Shown: positions 49,500 through 61,565 of the stretch, piece after piece
How positions within the stretch are numbered: the first letter of the stretch is position 1
Layout: each line of letters starts with the position of its first letter
NCBI GenBank assembly: GCA_003013855.2
Contig: ML058577.1
Location: 2,170,001 to 2,234,000, forward strand
DNA: 64,000 nucleotides
Source of the DNA: Liriodendron chinense
Lineage: Eukaryota > Streptophyta > Magnoliopsida > Magnoliales > Magnoliaceae
Direction: 5' to 3'
Made by a program: the position numbers and the translations under genes
The notes under the pieces: model-generated
Told to the model about the DNA's origin: nothing
Seen by the model: only the letters and a program-made list of their open reading frames with translations
The model's database searches: none

Positions 49500-50587
49500 A
49501 AACACGGTTTTGCTTAATCGGATGTTTTTGCTTGAAGAAGAATACGATCCCAAATATGAAGTTTAGATGGTATTTTCAAACATTCAATCATTCTGCAGAG
49601 TTAATCCCATCTAATGCAATTCCAAACCATTTAGCCCCGCTGGCCAAACAGCCAAGTGCTTTCTTGCCATGTAAGAGATGATGGGCATACATAAAAACGG
49701 CATAGATATTCCACAAAAGTGGGTGGTTGGGCAAGGATCTGGGCCGTGCATATTCATCACAGGCTGGGCTTCTGTTTCGGCCTATTAATTGCTCGGTCTC
49801 GGATTCAATACACGGGCTGGGCTCGGCTACAAAAAAAGCATTCATTGCCGATTGTAATGAACTGCATGACACGTGTGCCGATTTGGAAAGCGATGCTATA
49901 AATATCAGGAAACAGCATGGCCCGAAAGGAAGGGTGTCTGTGGTACGCATACAGAAAACGAACATCCACGCCGTGTAAAGAGTCGCTGTACACATGGCAT
50001 ATTTATATCTCAATCCAGACCGTCCAAATCACGACAATGTGGGATTACCCAAAATATGATTGACAGATGATCTCAACCGTGAAAATGATGTTTCAAAAAT
50101 GATTGGCGATCTTAATTCAACAAACAAATGTTCATTAATGGACGGTCAGGATTGTAATCTAAACTAAATTTAGGCGCATGGCCCATCGAAAGTGGACCCC
50201 ACCATCAGAATAGAATGGATTGAGTTGTATTTGGTAGTAGACAATCGCAGTCTGCATACGTACGGATTGCTACAATCTGCCGCAGAGTATCAGTGGCTTT
50301 TGGAAAGGCAGTGGGTAAGGTCGGTCGGGGTCGCCATCACGAGGAATTATAGCAAGCGTGTCTGAAAGAGTATGGTGAGTCATACGCGTGAACACAATCT
50401 ACGTACACGTGGCATTTATTAGTCAATCTAAACCATTCAACCCAGGTCTGGAGTCCATCTAGGAAGGCCCATTTTGATTGCTGAATTTCGACCGTTGATT
50501 TTATGCTTTGTTACTGCTGCAAATCCGAGTGTATTGTTTCACTGCACAGCTGTGCCCACCGATTCAGCCTTGAGGGGATCCAGATGC
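49500..50587. other. Intergenic DNA, no supported gene
   Basis: Overlapping short frames exist on both strands around 49590-50010 (up to 141 codons), but none resembles a known family and the surrounding phrases (CAGACCGTCCAAAT, ACACGTGGCAT) are those of the local repeats. Left unannotated. Confidence 0.5.
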
Positions 50588-51320
50588 AGGCGTGCACCTT
50601 GGCATGGCAACCGCTTCGGTGTATCCCAGACTGTGGGGGCCATATTGATCTATGTTTCTTATATCCACACCGTTCATCAGTTTCAGCAGATGATTTTAGT
50701 ATATGAGTCCAAAAATCAAGAAGATCTAAATCTCAGGTGGACCACACTATAGTAAACAGTGGTGATTGACCACTAAAGTTTTGGATAAGCCGATATTTGT
50801 GTGGTCCTTTCATACCGGTCTTTTGTGACCTTAGGATGGAAAATAAACATTTGGTGACCTCAATCATCACCACTGTTTCCTTGTGGTGTGGTCCACTAGA
50901 GATTTGGCTCTGCTGCATTTTTTAGTCAAATATGGAATAAGATGGACGGCGTGTGTATAGTACACATACATCAAAGTGGGTCCCACAGTCAGGGATCCAC
51001 CAAAGCCGCGTCCCCTTTCCATGTGACCATGTATGTATTTCCTTAATAGTAGCTTTCCATAATTTGAAAATTGGTGGTGACTCATCCTCATTCGCCTATG
51101 CCTCTTACGTGCAGCTATCCAGACCATCCAAATTATGGGTCCCATTATGGATGGACCATACCTCTAAAATCTCAGTGATTAAATAATTTTAACCATCCAA
51201 TTAATGTCTCCCAAATGGATGTCTAAAAATAAACCAGTAACTGGTCCAAATTCTAAGGGAACTAGAGGATGGTTGATATTATATTCTGAGATTAGTTTTT
51301 CGATCATGCCACATCCACAG
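50588..51320 (+). repeat. Dispersed duplication B, copy 1, with foldback element F9
   Basis: From AGGCGTGCACCTTGGCATGG through a foldback (about 50605-51015, terminus GGACGCGGCTTTGGTGGATCC on the minus strand) to TGAGATTAGTTTTTC. It matches 63262-64000 almost base for base in the same orientation. No coding content. Confidence 0.85.
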
Positions 51321-51419
51321 CTAGATCAGCGAACTGGATGGTCTGGATTTAGGTTCTACTATCACATTGGACGGTTGAAAGGAATCCATCATTTTCTTAA
51401 ATGACACGGAGCTAACGTG

Positions 51420-51522
51420 GGTCCGGATCCTCTGTTGAAAACAAGCTGAGAAATCCTGCTTTGGTCCAGCTCAGAGCAGCAGTAGAGGTTCTCTGCTCGT
51501 TTTAATAGAGGATCCTGATTCA
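51420..51522. mobile_element. Small foldback MITE (GGATCCTCTGTT family), copy 1
   Basis: The ends GTCCGGATCCTCTGTT and, on the other strand, AATCAGGATCCTCTATT enclose about 70 bp. A relative lies at 54306-54524, and a single end is visible at about 27262. Confidence 0.5.
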
Positions 51523-51630
51523 GCTAACGTATGAATATAGTCAATCCCCCGTAATGTCGCAGAGTAGCAAGTCAATCTCCTCCAATTATTGCATACCTTC
51601 TGCGGAAAGATACGTAACCTGCCATTTCGG

Positions 51631-52807
51631 AAGCGGATTGGCTGAGAGTGGATTAGGCGAGACCCCGGCCTCACCTAAGACGGTGCGGCCCTTACTGTAG
51701 GTTTACTGTGGACCCCACATTGATGGGTATATTATCTATCCATGCCGTCTATCCGTTTATAAAGATAATTTTATGACATTATTCCAAAAATGAAGTAGAT
51801 CCAGTAATCAAGTGGACCATACCATAAGAAACAGTGGTTATTGACCATCCTACCATTATAAACTTCTCAGGGCGTAATTTAATTTTTTATTAGTTTTTAT
51901 TTACCATCCAATCTGTTGATAATGTCACATAAGCATGGATTAAGGGTAACAAAAAAATCAGATTGATCCAAAGCTTCTATGGCCCATTAAGGGCCAATAA
52001 CCACTGTTTCTTACGGTATGGTCCACCTAATAATTGGATCTACTTCAATTTTGGAATAATGACCTAAAATGATATGGAAAAACTGATAAAAGGTGTAGAT
52101 ACTTAATACATACATCAAGGTGGGCCCCACGGTAACCAACGTAAGGGCCGCATGGTCTTAGGTGAGGCCGGGTCTCACCTAATCCGCCCTTGGATTGGCT
52201 GATGCACCCTACACTAGCAACGTTGCTGTAGCTGGTGTACAGTGGACGTATAGCGATTGCACACTCCTCGAGCACCGTGTTTGTACGAACGGTTCGAAGA
52301 AGATTAAGGCTCTGTGGAGCCCACAATGATGTATTTAGTATATCCAAACCGTCCATCCATTTGGTGAGATCATTTTAGTGCATGATACTTAAAATGAGTC
52401 ATATCCAAAACTCAAGTGCGCCACACCACTAAAGGCAGTGGGGATAAGGATTCTCACCAATAAAACATACCCAGGTCCTACCATGATGTTTATTTGCCAT
52501 TGAAACTGTTCATAAGGTCACATGGACCTGGATGAAGGGTAAAAATAAATATCAGACTGATCCAAAACTTCTGGGACCTCCAAGAAAGTTTCAATGGTAT
52601 ACGTACAATCTCCCACTACTTTCTGCAGTATAGTCCACTGGATCCTTTGGATCTGTCTTATTTTTTGGGTCAAGCCTTAGAATGATCCCAAAACATGGAC
52701 GGACGGTTTGGATATAACAAGTACCTCATGGTGAGACCCACAGAACTTGATGAATGTCACTACACCAGCAACCTCGCTGGTCTAGGGTGCATCAGCCAAT
52801 CTGCTTG
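51631..52807. mobile_element. Foldback element F11 (terminus GGCTGATGCACCC), split near its left end
   Basis: The right end on the minus strand reads AAGCAGATTGGCTGATGCACCC in outline. The left end is divided: AAGCGGATTGGCT stays at 51631-51643 and GGATTGGCTGATGCACCC continues from 52192. Arms carry ACACTAGCAACGTTGC/ACACCAGCAACCTCGC and the family core. F10 sits in the gap. Confidence 0.75.
51644..52191. mobile_element. Mutator-like foldback element F10 with a perfect 9-bp target duplication
   Basis: The TIRs are GAGAGTGGATTAGGCGAG and, on the other strand, AAGGGCGGATTAGGTGAG, continuing through GGCCTCACCTAAGAC into the core. It is flanked by GGATTGGCT on both sides (51635-51643 and 52192-52200). 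A 9-bp duplication and long TIRs are the mark of Mutator superfamily elements, so this copy gives the family its best classification. 548 bp, no transposase. Confidence 0.9.
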
Positions 52808-52809
52808 TC

Positions 52810-54065
52810 TACGGGAATATAAAAATGGCCCACCAGCGTGATCCGAACCAGTTAGCCTTTCACATCCAACGTCCCACCAAGGCATGAGTGGTCCACTTGA
52901 CATTTGAAGAAAAAAGAAACACCTGGTATACTTGATCATGAGGGTTGCTGCCCGCCATGATGTATGTGTAAATGCCTTCCGACAATAGAAAATACAGTAA
53001 GTGCTCTTACTCTGTGGACCCTTTTTTTTTTTAATTTTTTATTTTTAAGCTAGAGGTAAAAGTATATTTGACTTAAGTTACTTATCGCTAAAATACAACT
53101 TTAGAATTTATGGAGGACTAAAACCTGTAAAATCTCTTTGAGGATGGGAAATTACAAGATTCCTTACTTCAATTATGTAAGATAGATTTTGGATAAGAGT
53201 CTCGCTTAAGGAAAAAGAAAGAGATTAGGTATCTTTTTTTATCTTATCGATATAGTCTTTATTTTAAGGGACTGTACAATTTTTAGGGATTTTAGAAAAA
53301 CTTTCAACAATATATTGTTAAGCAATAATGTGCTAGGCTCTAGGGCCTAAGTAGGCAAAATAAAGAAAAATATAGAAGCAAAAGAGGATTAAGAAGAGTA
53401 TCAAGCCACACTACACAGTGTTTTAAGACACGGGTAGGTGAAATAATAAAAAAGCAAAGGCAATAAAAAAATGTGTGTGCATGTTGAGGTTGTTAATGTT
53501 TAATGTATATGCAGAGCTTAATAGAACTCAATTCAAGATGTGAGAAAGAAAATGAAAAATCGAACACTCCTTTCGATAAAAAAAGGATGATCGAAAATCG
53601 TGAATCTTACCCTACACGTTAACTTCAATATTTTCCTTGGCTTAAAACTTCAATTGGGTGGAGTAGTCTTGCAGATAGAATTATTCAAAGATGGCAAATG
53701 GTTAGACAAGTTTATACACATACACCACGGTTGAAACTAGTTTCAAGGTTCAGGATGAGCTGCCCTTTCATACCGTACGAGTGCTTCGACAGCCTTCTCC
53801 TCCCCCCTCCCCCCCCTCTCTCTCTCTCCTTCTCTCTCTCTGTGCGTGTTTCTTCTTCTTCTTCGTCTTCCTGTTTTGTTCATACTAGGTTACTTAAATA
53901 GAGGGTAGAGATCTCGATTATGGCCCTTCAAGGCTGTTTCTCAACGCATAGCTCTACTAGCCGCGAATCAGAGTAGGGGTACGGAAGAGTAAAAGCCTCT
54001 AATCAAACTGCACTCAAGCGACGAGTAAAAGCCTCTAATCAAACTGCACTTAGGCCCTACCCCCA
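52810..54065. other. Intergenic DNA, no gene; CT microsatellite and a 36-bp duplication
   Basis: AT-rich with no supported frame. There is a CT/C-rich tract at 53804-53845. The phrase TAAAAGCCTCTAATCAAACT occurs twice in tandem (53988-54024 and 54025-54052). Confidence 0.6.
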
Positions 54066-54074
54066 TATAGACTT

Positions 54075-54300
54075 CTTTTTTTTTTTTTTTGTTAGTCATG
54101 CAATGCACCCACCCTGTTAGTTGCGGCACTTTTGTTAGTCATGGAACCCACCACCCTGTCAATTGTGCAAGACACCCATATAGTTAGTCACACGATGCAC
54201 CCACCCACGATAGAGTTAGTATGTCTCCTTAGCACTCAAACCTGAGACCTGCTGTCGAAATGCCTAGTGTCTTACTGCTGGGCTGGTTAGGCAAATAACC
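54075..54300 (-). mobile_element. tRNA-derived SINE, second family member
   Basis: The minus strand has an A-box-like CTAACCAGCCCAGCAGT, a B-box-like CAGGTTTGAGTGC, repeated ATGACTAAC/ACTAACA units shared with the SINE at 39348-39505, and an A tail. No clear target duplication was found. Confidence 0.7.
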
Positions 54301-54305
54301 TTTGT

Positions 54306-54524
54306 GAAATGAGTCTGGATCCTCTGTTTGTTTTCATTGGTCCACATTAGTCCACGTCATACTGCATGATGTCAGTATGATCAGGTTGCACTAAGGTGTG
54401 ACCAGGTTGCAGTGAGGATGTGATAAGGTTACAGGCCTATGTGATGACGTGGTCCAACAAAAAGGCTCCAAGCAGGATTTCTCTGCTCCAAGTCCACATA
54501 GGATCCGGATTCGAAATGAGTCTG
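54306..54524. mobile_element. Small foldback MITE (GGATCCTCTGTT family), copy 2
   Basis: The inner ends CTGGATCCTCTGTTTG and, on the other strand, GAATCCGGATCCTATG are inverted. GAAATGAGTCTG is repeated exactly on both sides (54306-54317 and 54513-54524). Confidence 0.6.
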
Positions 54525-54763
54525 CTTGTGAAATATGATTATGGTTATGATGTTTCCTGGGTATTCCTAGGGACAATACTCCTCCTTTACCCTTTGTAAG
54601 CTCCAGTGATGACGGTTCGGAGCCTTTACCTCGTTGGAAGAAACCTCCTTGATGGTTCAGCTGCCTACCATACCTCCACCCAGCTGGAGATCATTGAATC
54701 TGCCCATTTCGGAACGATCAAACAATGCCTGCAGCAAAAGAGAACAGTCGGACGTCTTTAGAT

Positions 54764-55296
54764 GGGAGCGGATTAGCTTCAGCCCACCTTGATGTATATA
54801 TTGTTTATCCACTCCGTCCATCCGTTTTTACAGCTTGTTTTAGGGCACGATTCCAAAACCGATGTGAATCCAAGTTTCAAGTGGACCACGCCACAGGAAA
54901 AAGTGTCGGTTAACCATTAAAATCTTCTTGTGGGCCACATGAGTTTTTGATCAAGCTAATATTTGTTTTTTTCCTTTCATGAAGGTCTGTTTTTTCCTTT
55001 CATAAAGGTCTGTGTGACCTTATCAACAGGTTGGATAATAAATAAACATTACAGTGAGCGCCATGAAAGGCATTCAATCACCACTGTTTCCCATGGTGTG
55101 GTCCACCTGAGATTTGGAGCTGTTTCCCATGGTGTGGTCCACCTGAGATTTGGAGCTGCTTTAAATTTGGGCTCCTATTAAAAATGATCTAGTAAAATGA
55201 ATGAACGGCTTGGATATACAATACATACATCAAGGTGGGCCCCGCAATCAGGGCCGCACCTCGTTGAGTGAGACGGCCGCACCTAATTCGCTACCC
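54764..55296. mobile_element. Foldback element F12
   Basis: The left end is GGGAGCGGATTAGCTTC and the right end on the other strand is GGGTAGCGAATTAGGTGCGG. It has a full core. A 42-bp tandem repeat (GTGGTGTGGTCCACCTGAG) lies at about 55080-55165. The flanks CTTTAGAT and CTTTAAGAT are suggestive of a decayed target duplication. Confidence 0.75.
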
Positions 55297-55526
55297 TTTA
55301 AGATTCCCACAGCGCGGTTGGTGGTGGGACGCGGATTAGGCGGTGCGGTGTTGTGTTGGGTGTTTTGGAGCCACCTTAATGTATGTGTTTTATATCCATG
55401 CGTACATTCATTTTCTTATATAATTTTAGGGCATGAACCACAAAATGAATCAGATCTGAAGCTCAGGTGGACCACACCATAAGTCACACGGACCCAACAA
55501 AGGTAAAACACAACTATCAGCTTGAT

Positions 55527-56719
55527 GAGAGCGGAATAGGTGAGACCCCGGCCTCACCTAGGCCTTATCGTGGGTTTACTGTGGGGTCCACTGGAATGTA
55601 TGTATTATGTATCCATATTGGCCATCCGTTTTTTCACATCATTTTAGGGCATTATACCAAAAAGTAAGCAGATCCAATTATCATCAGGTGCACCATACCA
55701 TAAGAAACTGATGTAGAGGGTATAGTTGACTTCTACATGTTCAAGATGGACCGTAAGAAGGATCAGCGGAAGACCACCAAGCTTAGGCTCAAGACCCCGA
55801 AGACAACTCAAGATTTCCTCCAGCCGACCGGCCAGACCCTTGCCCGACCAGCCAGACTCCTAGGAATAAAAACGTCCAAAACTCCCTGGACTGTTTTTTA
55901 GTCAATCTGGCCGATCGGCCGACCGACCGAACCATGCTGCCCCGACTTAACCCTATCGGTCGGTCCCCTTCCAGAGAGAGTCAAAACTCTCTAGAGTGTT
56001 TCATACTATAGTTCGACCGGTCTGGACCCCCTGGCCGGCTGGCCGGTCAGTGTCCCGCGAGTTCGTAAACTTTCTAATTTCAAATTTCTTTTCCGTTTTT
56101 CTTTACTTATTTCTCTTTTCCTAATGCAACTAGGACACCTAGGCTACGAGGGTTAACGCTTAGAGATTATAAATATTGTTTTAATTTTCGTTATTAGACA
56201 CATTATGCAATTTTAATACAATTATCTTTGAGTTTATCTCTATTTGGCTTGTGTTCTTCAAGCTATCCCTTGAGCAGTCAAGGAAGATCGAACTGTTGTT
56301 CGATTAATCCGTGGATTCGGATTGGTTATTCTATGAGAGAGACGGTGCTCGATCTCGTCCCGCCTATGGTTGCACCAGAAACAGTGGTGATTGCCCATCC
56401 TACCATTAAAAACTTCTTAGGGGCCTCCTTAATGTTTTCGTATTGTTTATTTACCATCCAATCTGTGGATAACGTTAAATAAGACGAGATGAAGGGAAAA
56501 AACATATATAAGCTTGATCCAAAACTCTTGTGGTCCATTAATGGTCAATCTCCACCGTTTCTTATGATATGGTCTACCTGATAATTGGATCTGCTTAATT
56601 TTTTATGTAATGCCTAAAATTAAGTGTATAAATGGTTGGACGGCAAGGATACAGAATACATACATCAAGGTGGGACCCACAGTAAACATATGTAAGGGGG
56701 TCTCACCTAATCCACTCTC
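55527..56719. mobile_element. Foldback element F14, nested in F13 and itself split by a solo LTR
   Basis: The ends are GAGAGCGGAATAGGTGAG and, on the other strand, GAGAGTGGATTAGGTGAG. The flanks CAGCTTGAT (55518-55526) and CAACTTGAA (56720-56728) match at 7 of 9, in line with a Mutator-type duplication. The solo LTR at 55709-56377 interrupts it. Confidence 0.8.
55709..56377 (+). mobile_element. Solo LTR with a perfect 5-bp target duplication
   Basis: TGATGTAGAGGG...GGTTGCACCA (TG...CA, 669 bp) is inserted in GAAAC, which is present at both edges (55704-55708 and 56378-56382). It contains many GACCGGCC/GGTCGGTC motifs and the end phrase GATCTCGTCCCGCCTA. No internal region. The superfamily cannot be told from the LTR alone. 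Confidence 0.9.
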
Positions 56720-56938
56720 CAACTTGAACCAAAACTTTTGTGGCCTTACAAGTTTTTAATGGTGAGCTTTCAATTACCACTGTTTCTTGTAGTGTGGTCC
56801 ATTTGAGCTTCAGAACTGCTTTATTTTTTGATACAATCCTAAAATTTTTAGAGTTATAAAAATGGATGGACGGTGTGGATATAAAACATATAAATCATGG
56901 TGGGACCTACAGTACCCAACACATCACCACACATCTAC

Positions 56939-57002
56939 TTGGGGGTAGTGTGGGCAACACCACCTGATCTGCTACTTGGGGGTAGTGTGGGCAACACCAC
57001 CT
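56939..57002 (+). repeat. 37-bp tandem duplication
   Basis: ACTTGGGGGTAGTGTGGGCA...CACCACCT occurs twice in a row, the second copy starting near 56974. Confidence 0.85.
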
Positions 57003-57517
57003 TCATGTTTGAAAGCGTATGCACTAATTTCCAGCATGGAAACAAAAACGTCTTGGCCCCGGTCATGTCAATCGGACATCCAATCCATCCATTTGCTGGA
57101 GGCGGTTTTGGTGGATCCTTCACTGTGGGCCATCGTGGTACATGTGTCTTATATCCGTGCCGTCCATCCGTTTATCAGCTCATTTCAGCGCATGAAGCAA
57201 AAAATAGGCAGATTCACGTATAAGATGGATCAACAATGGTGATAGACCATTAAAAACTTCTCGTGGGCCATAAAAGTTTTGAATCATGCTGATATTTTGG
57301 TTTTCATCCATCCAGGTCTGCGTAAGCTTATCAACAGGTTGGATGAAAAATAAACATACAGTGGGCCCTAAAAAGTTTTTAATGGTGGGCATTCAATGAC
57401 CACTGTTTCGTGTGGTGTGGTCCACCTGTGATTTGGATCTCCTGCGTTTTTGGGATACTTGCTAAAATGAGCTTGCAAAATGGATGGATGGAGTAGATAT
57501 AAGACATATACATCACT

Positions 57518-57902
57518 TGTTGGTGTGGAGCCTTTAAACTATGCAGGGACCCACGACTGGTCAGATATGTCTGATTGACCGGTCAAATTACGGCCCGGAA
57601 GCACAGCAAGGTCTCTGGACAATTTCGGGCATTCAGACTAGTCATCTGACTAGTCGGTGGTGTGCTCCGACTAATCAATTGTGGAGGTAGACAGGTCAGA
57701 TTTTAGTAGTTTCCTCTGTGGACGTTTTTTGCTACATCCGACCGGTCGAGTGTATACGCGGTTTCTTATATAGTTACGCGGATCTAGCATAAGTTGTTTC
57801 TATTTTTTTGTTGTTTGTTATATATATGACATGAATCCGGACTTAGATGGTATCCTAAGGTGTCCAAGGTTTCCTAAGTGTATTAGGGAGAGGGAAGAGT
57901 AT

Positions 57903-57949
<47 letters not shown>

Positions 57950-60131
57950 GTTTTCTCTTGGGTTTCTTTGCCTGTGGGCTGTTCATTTCTGTAATCTTTT
58001 GATTCATAGTAGATCGCTTTGTGCGGTGGTTTTTTACCCATTGAGAGGTTTTTCCACGTAAAATCGGATTACTTCTTGTGTGGTTAATTGTGTGCATGTG
58101 TGATTGCATTATGTTGCTCGTTTGATCTTTATTTTTCTTCTATGTGTTCAGCTTTGCTTCCGCTACCGGTTTTTCCAACAAGTGGTATCAGAGCTATTAT
58201 TGGGAGGTTGCAGAATTTGGATCTGAGACGAGAGCATGGCATCAAGCACGAGGTTCGACATAGAGAAGTTCTTCGGTAAAAAATAACTACGAACTATAGA
58301 AGGTGAAGATCGAAGCCCTCCTAGTTCAGTAAAGGCTTGAAGAAACTCTTGAGAAGCGACGTAAGGCTATGAAAGATGATCAATGGACGAAGCTAAACAA
58401 GAAGGCCAGAACCTCGATCCTGTTGTGCATGACAGATGATGTCCTCTATCATGTCACAAAGGAAAAGACAACTACTGATACAATGGCTAAACTAGAGAAA
58501 GTGTACGCTAAGAAATCTCTAAAGAATTAGATGTATCTGTTGATGCAGTTGTTCACCTTAAGGATGACAGAGGGGGCGAATGTGGAGGACGACTTAAGCA
58601 CGTTCAATCGGCTGGTTTGCAAGTTGGTAGAGATAAATGAGCCAATGAAAGATGAATATCAAGCATGCATCCTGCTGAATTCTCTTTCAGAATCATACGA
58701 GTTATTCAGGGACTCTTTATGCGCAGGGAAGGAGATCATCAACGTTGAGACCGTTATCTCAGCCCTCTAGTTAAGGGAAGGAGACCATCAACGTTATTCA
58801 GGGACTCTTTGTGCATTGACGTAGGTTCTCGTTTTTCCTTAGAGGCACTGATTATGAGGGGAAGAAATTCTGAGCATGGTGGAGGATATTCTAAATTGGG
58901 ATCTAAAGCCAAAGACAAAGGGAAAGCTAAGGTGTGGTATTGGAATTGTGGTCAGGAAGGTCACATGAAGGGGGATTGTCAGAATCCCAAGTTGAAGTAA
59001 GAGAAGTCTGAAAATTCTTCTAGAGAGGGAGCCAATAATGTAGAGGATGGTGGTGATCTTTGTGAAGTATTGACTGTATTCGGAAAAGGGTCTCTCGATG
59101 GAGAGTGGATCCTGGATTCAGGTGCTTCATGTCACAAAGTGGTGAATCGGTGTTTGTGAGTGATGGCTACACTCACAAGGTGGTGGGTATTGGTTCGGTG
59201 CACATCAGGATGTTCAATGGGATCGAATGAGTCTTGGAAGGTGTGAAGCATGTCCCCGAGATGAAAAAAGGTGATCCCTCTTGGTGCACTCGAGGCAAAA
59301 GGGTGCGGGTTCATCGGCCGCGATCGTTATTGTAAAGTGATGAAGGGTGCACTCGTGTGGATGAAGCACGGAGGTGTGCCCATCTTTCCAAGTTAATTAG
59401 GAGCACATTTCACGGTGGAGTTGCAGGATCCACGGTTGCTTGTATGTGGCAAGTGGCTAAGAGCCAGATGATAAGAGCGGTAAATGGCGTGAAAGTGCAA
59501 GGATAAGGTTGGTGGAGGCACGAGAAGTTGTGGAGCTATGTTGAAGTTAAGATGATGAAGAAAGTAAGGAATGTTAGATTCGACGTTTGAAGCCTCAGTG
59601 AAGATTGTTGGTGTGGAGCCTTCAAACTGTGATGTTATAGGGACCCACTACCGATCGGATATGTTTGACCGACCGGTCGAATTACAACCCAGAAGCACAA
59701 CAAAGTTGTGGACAATTTTGGGCGTTCAGATGGTGGTGTGCTCTGACTGGTCGGTTGTGAAGGCGGACAGGTCAAATTTTAGTAGTTTCCTCTTTGGATG
59801 TTTTTTGCTATACCCGACCGGTCGGCTAGTGGGGTTCGACTGGTCGAGTGTAAATGCAATTTCTTACACAGTTATGCGGATCTGCGTTCCCATAGCTTCT
59901 CCATTAATGGCTAGGCCTGAACTCTGCAATGGAGCCTCTTCGCCAGTTCACCCCATTGGACAAACAAAGGCCTTGTTCAGCTCCTGACGCCGAAGCCAGT
60001 GCTAGATCCTGTCCCGCCTAAGTTGTTTTTATTTTTGGGTTGTTTGCTATATATATGACATGAATTCGAACTTAAATGGTATCCTAAGGTGTCCAAGGTT
60101 TCCTAAGTGTATTAGGGAGAGGGAAGAGTAT

Positions 60132-60178
<47 letters not shown>

Positions 60179-60408
60179 GTTTTCTCTTGGGTTTCCTTGC
60201 CTATGGGCTGTTCATCTCTGTAATCTTTTGATTCATAGTAGATCGTTTTGTACAGTGGTTTTTTACCCATTGAGGGGTTTTTCCATGTAAAATTGGATTA
60301 TTTATTGTGTGGTTGATTGGGTGCATGTGTGATTGCATTGTGTTGCTCGTTTGATCCTTATTTTCTACTATGTGTTCGACTTTGCTTCCACTACCGGTTT
60401 TCCCAACA
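57518..60408 (+). mobile_element. Internally deleted Ty1/copia retrotransposon with both LTRs
   Basis: The 5' LTR (57518-58180, TGTTGGTGTGGAGCC...TTTTCCAACA) is followed by a PBS (TGGTATCAGAGC, 58183-58194) complementary to initiator tRNA-Met. The 3' LTR is 59606-60408. The target duplication is TCACT/TCACC (4 of 5). Each LTR has a GA microsatellite (57907-57944, 60135-60172). The 3' LTR carries about 140 bp (59891-60019) absent from the 5' LTR; other small indels also separate the LTRs, so the element is not recent. The 1.4 kb interior holds only gag and the protease start. Integrase, reverse transcriptase and RNase H are absent. Confidence 0.93.
58236..59400 (+). pseudogene. Broken Copia gag and N-terminal pol (protease) remnant
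   Basis: ATG at 58236 (MASSTRFDIEKFFG) starts a gag that soon hits stops and frameshifts. A UBN2-type gag stretch is readable at 58531-58770. The zinc knuckle at 58935-58982 (YWNCGQEGHMKGDC) has lost its first cysteine. The protease active-site phrase WILDSGASCH is at 59106-59135. A segment of about 45 bp (around 58706-58750) is partly repeated at 58776-58820. Not functional. Confidence 0.85.
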
Positions 60409-60438
60409 TCACCATGGATCCACTGAAGACGCGTCCCC

Positions 60439-61565
60439 ATTCGCTGCGCCAACTCATGTAACGATGAAAGCTTAGGAAGATTCCAAGGACTATTTTACCT
60501 GACGCAGTGCAGCGCACTTGAGATCTTGATTGGACTCTATTTTTTTGCCCTAAGCTAACATGAGCTCCTAGAAACTTATTTACGGACGTGGATGTTCACG
60601 CATTTCAATCAAACAGCCACATGCGTGATCCGAAGCATTTATTCGATTTGCATGTGTGATTGAGAACTGCTGGCATGTTTGACTCAATGTTTTGATTGAA
60701 CGCGATGATCCCTCACACTGAAATGACTAAGTAAGATCGAATTTGAAAATTTAGCTATTGAGCTAGCCACCAGGTATGATCATTGATCAAGCAATTTGTG
60801 AAAGGGTAGATGTGAGTCTTTTCTGATGGATTCTTTTTGCCTTGTATCTAACGATTTATTCTTTCAACAATAATTGTGATTAATAAAGATGGATAAATAA
60901 ATAAAAAGAAAGATAAAACAATACTTGTAACATCCTCAAATTTCATTCATTAGTGGGATATACTAGGGGCTTGTTTGGCATCTCTACTTTAATTCAATAA
61001 GAGTTTTTTCATTAGGAGCTACTCCCATAAGCTCTTTTTGTTCTAGCTCTTGTTTTAAATAAACTTGTTTGATAAAGTTATATTTTTAAGTAAAAAATTA
61101 AAAAAAAACTCTTATTTGAAATAAACATGTATGGTAAAACTTTCAAATAAGAGCTTTTTTCTATGGGTAATTGACGTTATTTTTTAAGTTACATCAACTC
61201 TATTATAAGAGCAATGCAAATAATTGTTTTGGTGGATCTAACCAAAGATGAACCATGCCCCAAATGTGGCTAAATAATGGATGACTATAATCTTCATATT
61301 TTAAGACATTTAGGCAATCCATTAACAGTACATTAGATGTGGATCAACCATCCTATTGAGCCCACCTTTGATGTGGACCATCCATTGTGTGAGCCAAACT
61401 ATCAAAGTGGGTTATCCATTATATAAGGCTCGTCTTGGATGTGGACCATTCATCACTAAGGGCCCACAATCAATGCTAATTGTCCTTTATGTGGTGGCTC
61501 TCAATGTCCACGAGCCATCACCCATCACATAGAGTCTACATTTAATGTGTCCATAATGTGGGCCC
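60439..61565. other. Intergenic DNA, no gene; degenerate GTGGACCATCCAT-type repeats
   Basis: 60450-61230 shows no supported frame; 60965-61190 has paired AT-rich phrases (CTTGTTTGGCA, AATAAGAGC) that may be a MITE. 61310-61560 is a run of degenerate 40-50 bp units around ATGTGGACCATCCATTGTGTG. The same kind of unit resumes after the solo LTR at 62340-62460. Confidence 0.5.

Larger units (their letters stand above)
55327..56935. mobile_element. Foldback element F13, outermost of a three-level nest
   Basis: The left arm begins near GACGCGGATTAGGCGGTGCG, with GTTGTGTTGGGT next. The right arm ends CTACAGTACCCAACACATC. It is cut inside ATCAGCTTGAT/AACTTGAACCAAAACTTTTG by element F14. Confidence 0.75.
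57097..60438. mobile_element. Foldback element F15, split by a Copia element
   Basis: The left arm starts GGAGGCGGTTTTGGTGGATCC, and the matching right end GGATCCACTGAAGACGCGTCC lies at 60416-60436 beyond the Copia insertion. The terminus type is the GGACGCGGCTTTGGTGGATCC class also seen at 50990-51010 and 63690-63712. Confidence 0.75.

Noticed and set aside
49588..50013. 141-codon open frame on the minus strand
   Set aside because: No family resemblance, overlapped by comparable frames on the other strand, and embedded in repeat-like phrases.
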